64,000 nucleotides of DNA, from the NCBI RefSeq assembly GCF_003286085.1, contig NW_020825289.1:7812001-7876000 (forward strand), in the 5' to 3' direction. This document shows positions 39,701-50,783 of the stretch, in pieces (within the stretch, counting starts at the first letter, position 1; the number at the start of each line of letters is the position of its first letter). The notes under the pieces were generated by a model. The model was not told where the DNA came from. It did no database searches and was given only the letters and a program-made list of their open reading frames with translations. Source of the DNA: Drosophila persimilis (lineage: Eukaryota; Arthropoda; Insecta; Diptera; Drosophilidae). Both the position numbers and the translations under genes were made by a program.

Positions 39701-40366
39701 CGAACAGTCAGCGAAAGCCTGCTCCTGCTTGTGGTCCTCCACCATCCTATTGTAGACATCATCTACATCTCTGTCCAGCTCGATTCAATTTGCATGCACT
39801 CATGAATAATTCCCCCAGATGCTACATGCTGGATGCGGTGGGGTAGTGGCCCAAGAAACCAAATAATTCTAATGGACTTTGGCTGAAATATTTATGCAGC
39901 AACAACATCTAAATATGAGACCATACGAATATGCATGCCATACGAATTTCTGAAAAGGGCAGAGGAAGACTTGCACCACAAACAGAATAAATGAGCTGCA
40001 ATAAAAACTACATTAAATTTGCTTAGAAGTTCAGGGAAATTAACTCTCGCAAATCCCCCAGCACTCCATGATGGAATTAGATATGCCGAACCAGAATAAA
40101 ATAAATATAAATATAATAAAATATATGGTTTCTTATAATAATCATTCAATTTAGAAGCAAACGCCAATTAGAAGCAAACCCTACTCGTTCTTGGTTACTT
40201 TTTGATACGAGATTTTCTTTGGATTTAAAAATCTCTTGAATGTGTTTGGATTTTGTAGTAGTAGGCCACTCTGTTGAAATCCTCTCGATAATCCAGGCGG
40301 TCTGCCGTCACAAAGCCAACAGCTCTGGAGGTGGTGTCATTCAGCAATACTCTATTCACATTCGAG

Positions 40367-41168
40367 AGCTGGCCCTATCGACCATCTCGTCGGTTGCCAC
40401 CTCATCGATAAAGATGATAGAGATAAAGATAATAGTTACTTGCTTACTTATAAATTACAAAAATACAAAAAGGAAATAGAAAATATAAACAATTTGTTTA
40501 TTTACTATTCTGAGAAAATGACGGACTTTGACTCGCGTTTAATCCGCTTAATACGGGGAATTCCCCAGCTTTTTAAGCGGAAAGCCCGCACAGCTCCATA
40601 CATATTTATTTTTACAGTCACCATAAGCTAGATTGCAGAAAAAAATTAACTAGAAAAAGCAAAATACAAAAAAAAAGCAGCACAGCAGCCCGGCCAGTAC
40701 GAAGAAGGCCAGCGAAGAGGAAGCCTCCTTTTAAATAATTTAGTTTTAAACAATTTAAACCAACTAATAGAATCAAAAGCCATGCCCCCCGAGAAGGAGA
40801 TTCGTTGCGGAGGTTCAATTACGCTCCAAGAAGTGTGGTTGCGGAGGTTCAATAACGCTCTAAGAAGTGTGGTTGCGGAGGTTCGATTACGCTCCAAGAA
40901 GTGTGGTTGCGGAGGTTCAATTACGCTCTAAGAAGTGTGGTTGCGGAGGTTCAATTACGCTCCATGAAGTGTGGTTGCGGAGGCTCAATAACGCTCTAAG
41001 AAGTGTGGTTGCGGAGGTTCGATTACGCTCCAAGAAGTGTGGTTGCGGAGGTTAAAGTACAATTCGAGAGGAATTCGAGGAGGATAGAAATGTTGGATGC
41101 AGCCGCCGATTCCGCCGGGCCGATTGTGGCTCTGGCGTAGTTGCTTTATATGTATACAAAATTCAGCT
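40367..41168 (+). mobile_element. Repeat element copy A (798 bp) with 34-bp minisatellite core
   Basis: The unit starts at the AGCTGGCCCTATCGACC stretch and ends 798 bases later where the same stretch begins again. It holds an AT-rich left part, a central GC-richer segment, the 34-bp array (40804-41055) and a right end reading GTAGTTGCTTTATATGTATAC. There is no transposase frame and no clear terminal inverted repeat. A core of short tandem repeats within a non-autonomous repeat unit recalls DINE-1/SGM-type elements of Drosophila, but I cannot show membership. It could instead be a plain satellite-like duplication. Confidence 0.5.
40804..41055 (+). repeat. 34-bp minisatellite array A, 8 units
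   Basis: The core GTTGCGGAGGTTC recurs at strict 34-base spacing (GCGG at 40807, 40841, 40875, 40909, 40943, 40977, 41011, 41045). Units differ mainly at CAATTACG/CGATTACG/CAATAACG and CTCCAA/CTCTAA positions. They are directly joined with no spacers, so this is not a CRISPR-like array. The plus strand lacks stop codons in all three frames through most of the array. Confidence 0.95.
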
Positions 41169-41896
41169 GGCCCTATCGACCATCTCGTCGGTTGCCACCT
41201 TATCAATAAAGATTACTTGCTTACTTATAAATTACAAAAATACAAAAAGGAAATAGAAAATATAAACAATTTGTTTATTTACTATTTCTGAGAAAATGAC
41301 GGACTTTGACTCGCGTCTAATCCGCTTAATACGGGGAATTCCCCAGCTTTTTAAGCGGAAAGCCCGCACAGCTCCATACATATTTATTTTTACAGTCACC
41401 ATAAGCTAGATTGCAGAAAAAAATTAACTAGAAAAAGCAAAATACAAAAAAAAAGCAGCACAGCAGCCCGGCCAGTACGAAGAAGGCCAGCGAAGAGGAC
41501 GCCTCCTTTTAAATAATTTAGTTTTAAACAATTTAAACCAACTAATAGAATCAAAAGCCATGCCCCCGAGAAGGAGATTCGTTGCGGAGGTTCAATTACG
41601 CTCCAAGAAGTGTGGTTGCGGAGGTTCAATTACGCTCCAAGAAGTGTGGTTGCGGAGGTTCAATAACGCTCCAAGAAGTGTGGTTGCGGAGGTTCAATTA
41701 CGCTCCATGAAGTGTGGTTGCGGAGGTTCGATTACGCTCCAAGAAGTGTGGTTGCGGAGGTTCGATTACGCTCCAAGAAGTGTGGTTGCGGAGGTTAAAG
41801 TACAATTTGAGGAGGATAGAAATGTTGGATGCAGCCGCCGATTCCGCCGGGCCGATTGTGGCTCTGGCGTAGTTGCTTTATATACAAAATTCAGCT
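41169..41896 (+). mobile_element. Repeat element copy B (about 728 bp)
   Basis: Direct tandem copy of 40371-41168, highly similar throughout. It differs by a short deletion in the AT-rich left part (the GATAGAGATAAAGATAA stretch is missing), a few substitutions and one fewer 34-bp unit. It ends at CAAAATTCAGCT like copy A, after which unique sequence begins. Confidence 0.55.
41581..41798 (+). repeat. 34-bp minisatellite array B, 7 units
   Basis: GCGG cores lie at 41584, 41618, 41652, 41686, 41720, 41754 and 41788, exactly 34 bases apart. Unit variants are the same as in array A but in a different order, so unit gain, loss or conversion went on after the larger duplication. Confidence 0.95.
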
Positions 41897-41959
41897 TGTA
41901 ATGTGACCGTTGGTGTTGCGCTGCGGGCACACTGGGTACCAGTGCTGCCAGATTTTGAA

Positions 41960-42030
41960 AGTCACCATAAGCTAGATTGAAGAAAAAATAAGCTAGAATA
42001 AGCTAAATACAAAAAATAAAGCTTTAAAAT
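41960..42030 (+). repeat. Partial third relative of the 798-bp element
   Basis: GTCACCATAAGCTAGATTG plus an A-rich tail matches 40617-40675 and 41394-41455 with divergence, then continues into further AAGCTA-rich DNA. It may be a truncated older copy. Confidence 0.5.
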
Positions 42031-42454
42031 AAGCTAACAATAAAAACACATCAAAATAATGTATAATTCAATTTAATATATATATTTTTTTGAATTTTTT
42101 ATGAAAGTAATGACATGATTTTATCCACTTCATTATGCCATGGCCGAGTGCTCAGCAATGTACAGCCTTTTGCTCCTCTGTTTTTGAGGAATTTCTAACA
42201 AGAGGTATTTTGTTAGTTTGTGTCATGCTAGCATTGGACGCATATGTTTTATAGCGACAGCATACTGCCATAATTCCCACGACTTGGCCCCAATTGTTGA
42301 GTTACAAAAGCAGCAGTACGCTTTTGTGGATTCAGTTGGCACATTGCGTAGCCCCTCCTTAAATTCATCGAAATTTAACCAGAAATTGTGGAAGTTTTAT
42401 TTACAAAACACTTTTGGCATTTTTTTGTATACAAAGCTTGTAATTACCTAACTG

Positions 42455-42535
42455 TTTGAAGTGTTACAAATTGGTTAGCCAACGTCCAGGCAAGCCATTG
42501 CTGAGGGGAGTGCCCGAAAAAACGTGTGGCAATGT
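42455..42535 (+). repeat. Dispersed repeat, copy 2
   Basis: Partner of 36683-36780; it carries TTACAAATTGG, AGCCAACG and CAGGCAAGCCA in the same order and orientation. Confidence 0.6.
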
Positions 42536-44828
42536 CGCCTCCATTGTTGATTTTTTAGTTTTTTGTTTTTGGTTTTACTTTTTAACATACAGTTTTTTTT
42601 ACATATGATAATCATACGCGCCTAGTGGTGGCTAAAAGCTGAGTTTTGTTCGATTTTCCGAATATTTCAACCCTGCTCTGCCTATCGTCTGAACATTATC
42701 AACACTACCAACAACAAAAGACATCATACTCTTCCATCTCTCATGACAAGTGCAAGTGAAATTGAGAGAGCTGCGCGGTCTACTTGGCCAGAACCCCCAA
42801 GCCAGAGATGCCTTTAAATTAAGAACCAAATAACCAAAGGACATCGAAATATATGCAAATATTTACCAAATATGATTCATGGACTGAATGAGGGAGGGCC
42901 GCCTGGCCTGGAGTGAAGCGAGAGTTCTGCCATGTATTGCCAAATGTGGCTTGTTCCTTAATGTCTTGGCAAATACGAGTATCCAAATGTGCTTGTGGCT
43001 AGTCGCCCAGCCCGAATCCAGTAGCTGAAAATGGACTAACTCTGACCTGAGACGACCCCCATGCCAAACCGAACCGAAACGAACAGAGAGGAACTGAAGC
43101 GAAGGGAGCCGCTCGACTTGCTGTCCTGTCCTGCGTATTAAAAATAATATGCAAAGTGCGGGGACCTGTTGAGATTTTCACAATTCCCCGAACAAATAAC
43201 ATATTCACATATTGTTGGGGCCCCTGCTCCCCAATGACTGGCTGGCTGGCTGTCTGTCTGTCTGGCTGTCGAGGCCCTGGGTCTGGTGGTGCGGTGTGTC
43301 CTGGCTGGTCCTGCCTCCTTATGTTTGTGTGGTTTTTTTCCCTGTTTGTGCTTCCATTTTTGGAAGGAGGGTCTGCTTATGATTTATCATCGCCGAGGCC
43401 AAAGTTATTTCTTCAAGATTAAAACAAGGAGCGATGCTTTTAACTGACACTCGCCGCAAAGGACTCCTTCCCTCTCTCCTCGTTCATTTACCTAATGTGA
43501 CAACTTTAATTTGGTTCCAGCGAAATTCCAGAGAAATTCCGCTAAGTGGCTTTCATATTTAAGATGAGATGGGAATGGGGATGGGGATGGGGATATGTGG
43601 GTACTCGCATGACTTGGGGGCGGACCGTGCAAACACCACTCAAATGCGAGAAAAGTTTTCCGCGCTGCAAAATTCTAGTTTTGCCAATTCAAACAGAAAC
43701 TTTCCCAGCACCAGCTCCCTCCTCTAATCCCCCTCGGACCTGGACCGGGTGTGTGTGTGGAAAGTTTCTGGGATGCCAAAGTTCGCTTTGGCTGGCCTCA
43801 AAACTAAATATATTAGCCCGAAGGCTCGGCTCTCCAGCAAAGACCAAGAGAACTCTGGCTCCGAACTCCAAGAGACCGCAAGCCACACACATTATTAATA
43901 ATATTTATGATTGAGTGACTGGGCAGAGTGGGTGGAGTGAGAGGGTGCTCATATCAAGACAGATGTCTGGGTCGAGCATCGAGTGTAAATTAAAGATTAT
44001 GGCATATCCGCTGGCCAGGTCTGAATATTTGATGCTAATGAACAAGTTCAGGCCAAGAACCAAGTGCATTTTGGAGTTCAGTTCATAACGAAGGAATACA
44101 TAATAGTTATTTCCGGTAATTAAGTTTATCAGGTAAGACATCGCACTCGAAGATATTGGAATACAAAGAGTGGGTTAATGAGAGCGGATTCTGACAACTG
44201 AAATGGTAATATAGCTTGAAGTATACAAATTAGAAGAATTCTTTAGCCTAAAAGCCATATAAAGCCAATGCCAATAGTTTTATAGAATCCCAAGATCGGA
44301 ATAAGTGGAAATTAATATGAAAGAAAGGCCCGTGACACTACTAGATTATCCGAATTTAAGTTAATTTCATGTCGTTTCTGTTTGACAAACTCCAGCCACA
44401 TGTAAGCTCCCCAAAGATCCAATTCCCTGGAATTTACACACAATGGTGGCTCTTCTTTCAACCATATATCTTAGCCGGAATCTAACAGTTTTTCAAATTG
44501 AAAAGCCACCCCCTCCTCGGGGTCTTTCAGGACTCTTTTCGCTTGTAGCGGGCGTTGTGTTCATCTTTATGTGCATGTTCGCACATCCATTAATCCGTTC
44601 CTCAAACAGAACAAAACGGAACAACGACAGGTCGGGCGGGGTGGACAGGATGGCGGATGAACTGAACCCGAATGCAGTCACTGGGGACTGGAGGAATTTA
44701 TGGTATAAAAAATGGATTTGCGATGTTTTCGCTGTGCAAATTAAATTTATTGCCGCGGATACTTATCCATGCCCATTGTTCGGGGGCTCCGCACGTGGAG
44801 TGCCTCCTGCCACACGTATGAAACAGCA

Positions 44829-44856
44829 TGTGTGTGTGTGTGTGTTTGTGTGTGTG
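44829..44856 (+). repeat. (GT)n microsatellite
   Basis: About 14 TG/GT units with one TTT interruption. Confidence 0.9.
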
Positions 44857-47526
44857 AGTGGGAGTGGGAGGAAGGTACGCTCTACGCCCACAAATTTATT
44901 CGCGGCTTCTCATGGCGCTTCCCCATTTAACAGATGGAAATGGAAAATTATGAAGCGACGTGCCCGGAACTGCAAAAAATTTCCTTCAGTTCCTGTGCCT
45001 CAGCTCGTGCCCACATAATAAATGTACCTGCCTAAGTGCCCAAGCCACCATGCCATAGATGATGGTCTCGACCATGGGATACCTGTCACTCAGCAGGAGA
45101 TACGGAAATTCACAAGTATTACAGTCACAAGTAAACTCAGTGTCTCCGGAGAGCTAAATTGAACGTCTTGCTAAAAAAATACATAGTTTTTATAATTCAA
45201 CAGAAATTGCTCAAATAAATTGTCTTTCATATAGAACATTACCTCTAATATTTTATTTTATTTAATTTTTTGAATATTTAATAATTATAAGTACTCTTTT
45301 GTGTGTCTGGTGTTTCAATGTAATTATAATACAATAAAGGTCCAATTAAAAAAATTTAATTAATTCAGAACTAAGTCTGCCTTTGCATCACAATATAGAA
45401 AGAATATGACTCTGAATAATATTTTATATTTACTAAATAGTGTTTTGAAATATTTTTGCTGCATTCTTTTTTTGCTATTATTATTATTTAAAGAAAAAAT
45501 AATTATTACACAAAAAATCGATTTAATAGACTCCTAAATTATATATCTCTATCGTATAATATCCCATTTAATATACCCTTCAGTTCTCCGAGTACAGGCT
45601 ATTAAAGCTACACGCAGGAAAAACTGGAAAATTAAAAAAAAAGAGGCAGACAGTTGCAGGTCCTCTTCTGAGCCGTGCCGACCGTCACCCTGTTGCACTT
45701 GCCTGACAATGAGACCAAAACCCGCCCGCATCCCCCTGCCACACTCCCAACCCCCCACCGCGGTAACAGACTAAACGGAATAAGCGTTAATGCTTCGTTT
45801 GAATGAATTTTTGATTGCGTTGTTTACGATTGAATTTACTTCCTGCCAGGGAAAATTTTTTTGTATTTTTTTTTTGCATGCTTTGTTTTTTTGGGGAGTG
45901 AGCATAAATTTCCATGGCTTCAGCTCCGGCGGAATTTCTCCTCCTTATTTTCGGCAAATCCGTGCTAAATTTTGTATGTACGCAATGCTCGGAGTTGTTG
46001 CCATTTGAAGATGACTTTTGTTTAGTGCTAAATGGGGAGAGAGACCCGACCCCGACGTCGGGGAGATCTGAGATAATGCAAATGGCATTGAAAAGAATGG
46101 GATAAAAGGCAGGTGGAGAGGGGAGGGAATCTACTTAAACACACTTCACATTCAATAAGCATTGCCTGCAAACTGGGGGACCCAAGATATGCGATTAAAT
46201 TAGCGATTATTTCTGATATAAATAAGTAATACAAGGCAGAAAAAGGAACCTTCTCTTTCCGTTCCTTGGAAGCTCACATTTCCAGCGGAATTCCAAGCAG
46301 AGTTGATGATGGCAAATCATCGAAGTAATCTCGTTATCGGACTCCTTCCGTTCCCAATCTGCGGGTCACTTTTTCAGCCTATCGATGGTAAATGTAAGGA
46401 GAAACCAATTAATCTCTATCAATGCCTTGACTTGCCAGGACCCAGACTCAAGCCCAAGGATCAAGTGACAAGACATTGACTGGCTTAGCAGACACACCGC
46501 ACCCCAGCCGGAATGGACACAGGCGTGAAGTGTCCGGGCAGGAGAAGGGTCTCCGGTCGGCGCCAGAGTCGAAGGGAACTGACATCTACGACTCCCTGGA
46601 GTGCAATCGGAAATGGACGCCAATGAAACAAATGCAAGCACGTAAAAAAGCCAAAGACCACGGGACCAACCAGCCGAAGGTTGCTCTGGCTCTCTCCCCC
46701 ATTTCTCGTGCTGCCCCACCTTTCCTCCTGCCTGAATTCCTTCCAATTGTGCAACGTGTGGTAAGAGTAATGAGAACTGAGAACAGAGAACAGAGAAATG
46801 CCAGCCGCCCGAAAGAGGAAAACGATTTTCCGGTTCAATCAGTTTTGATTTAAATTGCAATTATTAACTTCAGTTTGCCAAATCATTTGGATTTGAATGA
46901 GGAGCATCTATAAGTGGAAGCGGCAGAGGGTTGATAGGAATTCGAATGGGGAATGGGCTGCTCTCTGGATCTCATTAGCCTCAAAGCGGGTCGAGTGGAG
47001 GAATCCTCTCAGACCATAGGCAAATACAGGCATACCATTTCTTAGTCTATTTAAGCGATATCTGAAGTGGTACAGAGAGTCTAGAGAACTTAATAGATTT
47101 AACCTGCAAAATAAAAGTGAATTTTGAGGTTTTTCAGACAAATTTTACACTAGTAGAGTCTGTGGATCTTCTAGAGCTTTGGGCCTTTAGGCCTTTATCC
47201 AATTCCTTTAGTTTATTCTATCCAAAGGAGACTTACATATCTACTTTTCGAAGTATAGGTATGCATAAAGACATCTCACAGCACAAAGACTTCCAGATAT
47301 TACCATTCCGTTGAAGACCAAAAAAAGCAGCTAATCTCTCCGAGCTACCGGAATCGCAGACAACCGTTATCCACCCATCGTCATGCAGTCCCCAAGTGAT
47401 CCCAGACCCCTGCACCTAATCTGGTTCAGCTTCAGATGTCAGGGAGGGCGTGTGGGATCGAGGTGTTGGAGAGCAATTAAACATTTGACTAATAAATCTT
47501 TTCCCTTTTGTGTATTTGACTACGAC

Positions 47527-47552
47527 CACACACGCACACACACACACACACA
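47527..47552 (+). repeat. (CA)n microsatellite
   Basis: CA dinucleotides with one G interruption, about 250 bases past the stop of NaPi-T on its 3' side. Confidence 0.9.
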
Positions 47553-47807
47553 AACAGTGGACAGACAGACATTGGGTGGATGGAGGAACCTAATCTTACG
47601 ACTATATATGCATGGTATGTTGTTATTATTACGAGTTTACTTAAAGCTGGAGGTTGGAGACGCCTAAACTCGCCCAAATCCGTGGGCAAATATTTCCCCC
47701 GATTCGCAGACCGATAAGCCCTATCAGGCGTCCACGGACTGGGTGCCATAACCAACACGGACCTGGGGGCCAATAAAGAGGGGGATGACGTGCTGGATTG
47801 TCACATT

Positions 47808-49976
47808 TCAGAGCTGAATGGATTTTGTTTTGGTCTCGGTCTCCGTCTCCGTCTCCGCCTCGGCCTCTGTCGTGACATGATCGGCATCTGATCTGTTGAG
47901 TGGTTTCTTTTCCTCCTCATCCTCCAGCCTCGCCTCTAAGGTCTGCAGCTCCTTGAGTCCAGCATCGGGCAGTGCGTGGCAGCCACTGTTCCACGGCTGT
48001 AACGTGGACTCCGAGAAGAGGACATACAGGATGCCACTGCCCGTCAGCATGGCGGAGCTCAGAAGGAACACTTTCTTCCAGGCTTCGATGGTTTGCTGGA
48101 GGAAAAACAGAACTCATTCAAATAAAAGCAACTGGGAAAAGATCTCCAGGAAGAAACTTACATTACCCTGGGTCAGGTGACCCACAATCAGGGGTGAGAT
48201 GAAACCCGGCATGCCTCCAATCATGCCACTAACACCCAGAACAATGCCCGCATAGTTGGGCGACAGATCCACCATCGAGGCCAACGGGCCGGAGGACACT
48301 GCTCCATGGAACATGGTGGCCAAGGTCACCAGCAGAATGGCTGCCATTGCATTATAGCCAAAGTAGGCCAATGCCAGCACCACCAGACCCTTGACACCAC
48401 AGCCTGCAGGAAAAGGAGAAGGAAGAGATTTAGGAGTTCTGGAGGAGCTCCACAATACTCACAGACAAAGGTGGCCAGCTTGCGGACATTGGTGCGACTC
48501 AGGCGATCCGTTCGCAGCAGATAGTCAGCCAGGATGGAGAAGGTATAGGCGAATATCATCCGCATCAGATGTGGCAGGCCGGAGAGGAAACCCGTCTGAG
48601 GAAAAGAAGTCTCCCATTACTCTCTTCCGACTCTCTCTCTTGCGGAGGAGCAACCACTCACCGCTCGGATGTTCCAGTGATGGATCAATCGGAAGTAGGT
48701 CGGGGCATGCGTCATCAGGGTGAACAAACCCCAAATGCCGCCCCACTGGGCCACCACATTTAGCCAGACGGGCCGCGAGGTAGCTATGGCCATCCAGGGC
48801 GTCGGACCCTTGTTGCTGCTCTGCACGGAGGCGCCCAGCGACTTTTCGATGTATCTGCGCTCCGAGTCGGCGATGCGCGGATGCTCGGCAGGTGTGTCGT
48901 AGACGAGGAACTGCCAGGCAATGAACCACAGAGTGCCGACAACGCCGCAAATATAGTATACCCACTCCCAGCTGGTCCAGTCGATGATGTAGCCAAAGAT
49001 GGGGTAGAACAGCGCCACTCCGACCGAGCTGCCCAGATAGGCGCTGACGAACTTGCTCCTCTCGTTGGGCGGTATCCATTTGGCGGTCAGAACATGCATC
49101 GAGGGCCAGGCCAATCCCTAAAAGAGGATACGATCAGTGAACCGCGCGAAACCTGCATCCAGGCTATCCGTCTTACAGTTATCCAGCCTTGGAAGACACG
49201 CAGACAAATCAGACCCGTGTAGCTCCAGTAGGAGACAATCGGTATGAGGAAGCAGCAGAAGACTCCGATGCCGTTCGACCAGCCAAAGATCAGCTTGGTG
49301 CCGTATTTGGTGGCCAGAATGCCGCCGGGTATCTGCAGGGTCCAGTGGGCCCAGAAGAAGGACCCCAACAGAGCGCCCTGCTGCTTCTCGTTCCAGTGGA
49401 AGCCCTCCCGATCATAGCCAATCTGTCAAAGAGAAGGAGATGGAGGGAGAGATAGCGTTACTCATACGCCCCGTATTCCGCATTCCGCTGCACAAGCTGC
49501 ATCCATTAACCACTTAACATGTGATTCACATATCCGAACGCGCACTCACATTAGCCCAATCAAGAAACCACCGCTCCAGTGAGAACCTCTCGCTGTCATC
49601 CGGAAGAGAGGCAAAGTCCGATGCGTTCACCAGATCGAGGGAGGACTGATTGAGGGGCACCGCCTCACCTTTGCCGGCAATCATGTCCACGATGGTGATG
49701 TTCAGATTGATCCGAATCATGTAGTTCACAATGAATCCCATGAACGTCATGTACCAGAGCACAGTGCGGGCCTCGACTGAAAGAACAGAGCGCGGTAGAG
49801 ATATGTATCTTTGGGCGGATGATCTTCACAGAACATGAAATGTGAAGCCCCAACAAGCGTGGCTTGTGGTTTGAAACAGTGCCAGATCTTGAGCCAGATG
49901 CTAAGATGAACTTGTATAGTCATTGTAGAGTCGAACTGTAGCCCCCCCTTTAGTACAATACAGTACCTTCAGCCAT
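47808..49976 (-). CDS. NaPi-T: SLC17-type inorganic phosphate/anion cotransporter
   Basis: There are seven coding exons: 49976-49967, 49776-49550, 49422-49177, 49117-48662, 48595-48463, 48403-48162 and 48095-47808. All introns are GT-AG and the frame closes to 533 residues. The first coding exon holds only ten bases (MAE plus one base). The protein is a major-facilitator of the SLC17/VGLUT branch, a multi-spanning plasma-membrane carrier of inorganic phosphate or organic anions coupled to Na+ or H+. Evidence is the first membrane span with NYMIRINLNITIVDM, the N-glycosylation sites in the large first loop (NQSS, NAS), the family stretch GLAWPSMHVLTAKWIPPNERSK after span 4 (residue core only), and about 12 hydrophobic spans in all. 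The cytosolic tail is acidic, ending in a run of Glu-Thr pairs encoded by a GTCTCC-type repeat. It matches what I know of Drosophila NaPi-T (CG10207). Confidence 0.93.
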
Positions 49977-50783
49977 GGCGAATGAGTTGATTCTTCTGTT
50001 TTAATCAGCTATCTTGCACTTGAATCGGTTTCCTCATCGCCGGATTGACAGGATCTGATCGGATTTGAGATCGCAGCGACAACGAACCGACTCGTCCAAT
50101 TGCCAGACTAGAATGCCCAAGCCCATTGAGATCTGTGTGCCACACACCCACGCCAGGCCGCTCGCCACGCCACTGATAAGCGCTCGCCGCTCGGCTTATG
50201 TTGCAGCTCTGCTCGTGGATCGCTCATCTCGCATGCGATGGGGCCAGATAAAGTTCTCATTTTTAGCTGATCAGTCAGCCGGTTGACAAGCTTTATGACC
50301 TGGCGTGCTTACGCATATAGTATGGGAACAACAGACAAGTCAACTAATACGCGTACTCGTACCAGGTGACAGTTTAATGGATAGGATAGCCAGGAGAAGG
50401 ATTAATTACCCAGCCGCAAAGTCCACACAGAGATGGGAGCTACCAGATACAGTGGCCATTCCTCATACAGTCTAAAGATACATTTATATTTGAGTTATTG
50501 CATTTTGTGTATACATCGATAAATTCACGGGTCACGATCTAACTATATTGCCACTGGAACATTTACATGAGGATCAGATCATATCATGGCTCTACATTCA
50601 GACAATGTATCGTACTTAGGTATAGGCTAGCATAGGGATTAGACGAATAGAACCTAGGGTAAGGTTGCACACAGTTCAAAGTTCGCAGAAGCTTGGCTAA
50701 CAGTGGTGTGGGTCTGCCGTCGTGGGTGACACCGTCGTGGGCCGTGGTGCAACACAAGTAGCTTCCCACAGACGGCTCAACAC
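49977..50783. other. Intergenic: NaPi-T upstream region and SANT/BESS 3' region
   Basis: This is the 807 bp between two minus-strand genes. The part next to 49977 should hold the 5'UTR and promoter of NaPi-T. On the minus strand it includes an initiator-like CTGACTGATCAGC (about 50266-50278) and a GATA-type site within AACTTTATCTGG (about 50247-50258). The part next to 50783 should be the 3'UTR of the SANT/BESS gene. No open frame with coding character is seen. Confidence 0.5.

Larger units (their letters stand above)
33745..47807. other. Long intergenic block rich in repeats, no gene recognised
   Basis: This is 14 kb between the secreted basic protein gene and the 3' end of NaPi-T. It holds a TCTA microsatellite (34736-34759), an 88-bp tandem duplication (35949-36124), a dispersed repeat pair (about 36683-36780 and 42455-42535), the minisatellite-bearing 798-bp repeat (40367-41896), a partial third relative of it (41960-42030), GT and CA repeats (44829-44856, 47527-47552) and an AT-rich stretch (45170-45560). 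A UTR-like AT-rich segment at 38400-38780 has several AATAAA hexamers and could be the 3' end of an unannotated transcript. No convincing protein-coding frame was found. Confidence 0.5.

Noticed and set aside
40804..41055. GGTTCGATTAC in the 34-bp unit as a Pol III B box (tRNA or SINE)
   Set aside because: The last conserved C of the GWTCRANNC core is missing, and no A box or terminator T-run sits at the right distance.
40804..41798. Regular 34-bp repeats as a CRISPR array
   Set aside because: Units abut without spacers, the window is insect nuclear DNA, and no cas genes exist.
43546..43914. 122-codon plus-strand frame
   Set aside because: It starts in a GGGGAT microsatellite, shows no conserved motif, and has no supporting splice or promoter signals.
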